DNA from: Candidatus Omnitrophota bacterium
Lineage (GTDB): Bacteria; Omnitrophota; Gorgyraeia; Gygaellales; Profunditerraquicolaceae
DNA length: 6,870 nt
Assembly: GCA_028715095.1 (NCBI GenBank)
Contig: JAQUSM010000057.1
Coordinates: 1-6,870 of the forward strand
Reading direction: 5' to 3'
Below the pieces are notes generated by a model. It saw only the letters and a program-made list of their open reading frames with translations, searched no databases and was not told the origin of the DNA. Numbering within the stretch: the stretch's first letter is position 1; every line of letters begins with the position of its first letter. Position numbers and translations under genes: made by a program. Positions 6,417 to 6,870 of the stretch are shown in pieces.

Positions 6417-6437
6417 GAATTAAACAAAGGAGATAAG

Positions 6438-6870
6438 GTGAATCCGTTACCCCGTAAGGCAAGGGATAAATTATTAAGGAGAACAGATATCTTGAGCGCG
6501 GCCACCCGTGTTTTTGCGGAAAAAGGGTACCATAACGCGACTATGTCTGATATCGCCAGGCAGGCCGAGTATGCCGTTGGGACAATCTATCTTTATTTTA
6601 AGGATAAGCAGGCGCTTTATCTTGCGCTTACCGATGAAAAGATAGAAGAGTTGATCCGCAGGGTAAAGGAGAGGATAGCTAAGGCTCATGGGGCACTGGC
6701 AAAGATAAAGGCATTCATTGAAGAGGAGTTTGCTTATTTTGAGGAAAACGAAGATTTCTTCAGGATTTATTTCTCCGAAGGCGGCCTGGACAGTTGTGCA
6801 ATTAAGGATAAGCCTTCCCGGTTGACAGTTGAGAAGATTATGAAATTCTTAGATTATATATCAGGTATCA
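6438..6870 (+). CDS. TetR/AcrR-family transcriptional regulator, truncated by the window end
   Basis: The first 144 residues of a TetR-family repressor are visible; the frame is still open at the window edge. The N-terminal DNA-binding domain is canonical: ILSAATRVFAEKGYHNATMSDIARQA (18-43) followed by the helix-turn-helix ending VGTIYLYFKDKQALYLAL (47-64). The later helices (about 65-144) belong to the variable ligand-binding and dimerisation domain, so the inducer cannot be guessed. The start is GTG (6438-6440) with AAGGAG (6427-6432) five bases upstream. The family usually controls a neighbouring efflux or lipid-metabolism gene; none is visible here, and targets would be downstream of the window. 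It is divergent from the Fur-family operon with 149 bp between them. Confidence 0.9.
   Translation, partial: MNPLPRKARDKLLRRTDILSAATRVFAEKGYHNATMSDIARQAEYAVGTIYLYFKDKQALYLALTDEKIEELIRRVKERIAKAHGALAKIKAFIEEEFAYFEENEDFFRIYFSEGGLDSCAIKDKPSRLTVEKIMKFLDYISGI

Noticed and set aside
6474..6689. 71-aa minus-strand frame opposite the tetR-like gene
   Set aside because: It lies entirely antisense to a clear TetR helix-turn-helix coding region and shows no recognisable features.
1..6870. tRNA, rRNA, CRISPR array, transposase or riboswitch
   Set aside because: I looked on both strands and saw no clover-leaf or rRNA-like sequence, no regularly spaced repeats, no transposase motifs and no recognisable riboswitch core.

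Overview
The window comes from a Gram-negative, moderately AT-rich bacterium. Evidence is an outer-membrane TonB-dependent receptor, Sec signal peptides and a Bat (aerotolerance) operon. Gene content and style would fit a candidate-phylum bacterium such as Omnitrophota or a relative, but this is an impression from the proteins, not a tested placement.

Left part (1-3499, + strand): the distal half of a Bat operon. A few codons of what is probably batB run into batC (TPR plus charged coiled coil), batD (large periplasmic protein with one C-terminal membrane helix) and batE (TPR, two membrane helices, SH3-like domain). Every junction is a stop/start overlap (ATGA, TAATG, ATGA), so these genes are probably translated as one coupled unit. 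The expected upstream genes (a MoxR ATPase, a DUF58 protein, the VWA proteins BatA and BatB) would lie left of the window.

Convergent gap (3500-3619): about 120 bp, almost entirely filled by a 116-bp nested inverted-repeat element that starts in the batE stop codon and ends six bases short of the receptor stop codon. It has no T-tract and does not look like an ordinary terminator.

Middle part (3620-6288, - strand): a compact metal-homeostasis-like cluster. A divergent Fur-family regulator overlaps by 4 bp a 63-aa single-helix membrane protein with a Cys/His-containing tail, followed 57 bp later by a 660-aa TonB-dependent receptor. A near-identical 7-3-7 palindrome (half-site ATGCAAC) lies just upstream of both the regulator and the receptor, so the regulator very likely controls itself, the small protein and the receptor. 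The regulator keeps both structural CxxC pairs but lacks the usual His ligands before the first pair, and it has an extra Cys cluster at its N-terminus. The metal or signal sensed is therefore unclear.

Right part (6289-6870): a 149-bp divergent promoter region, then a TetR/AcrR-family regulator on the + strand, cut by the window edge. It has a good sigma70-type promoter and a palindromic candidate operator in its leader. What it controls is probably downstream, outside the window.
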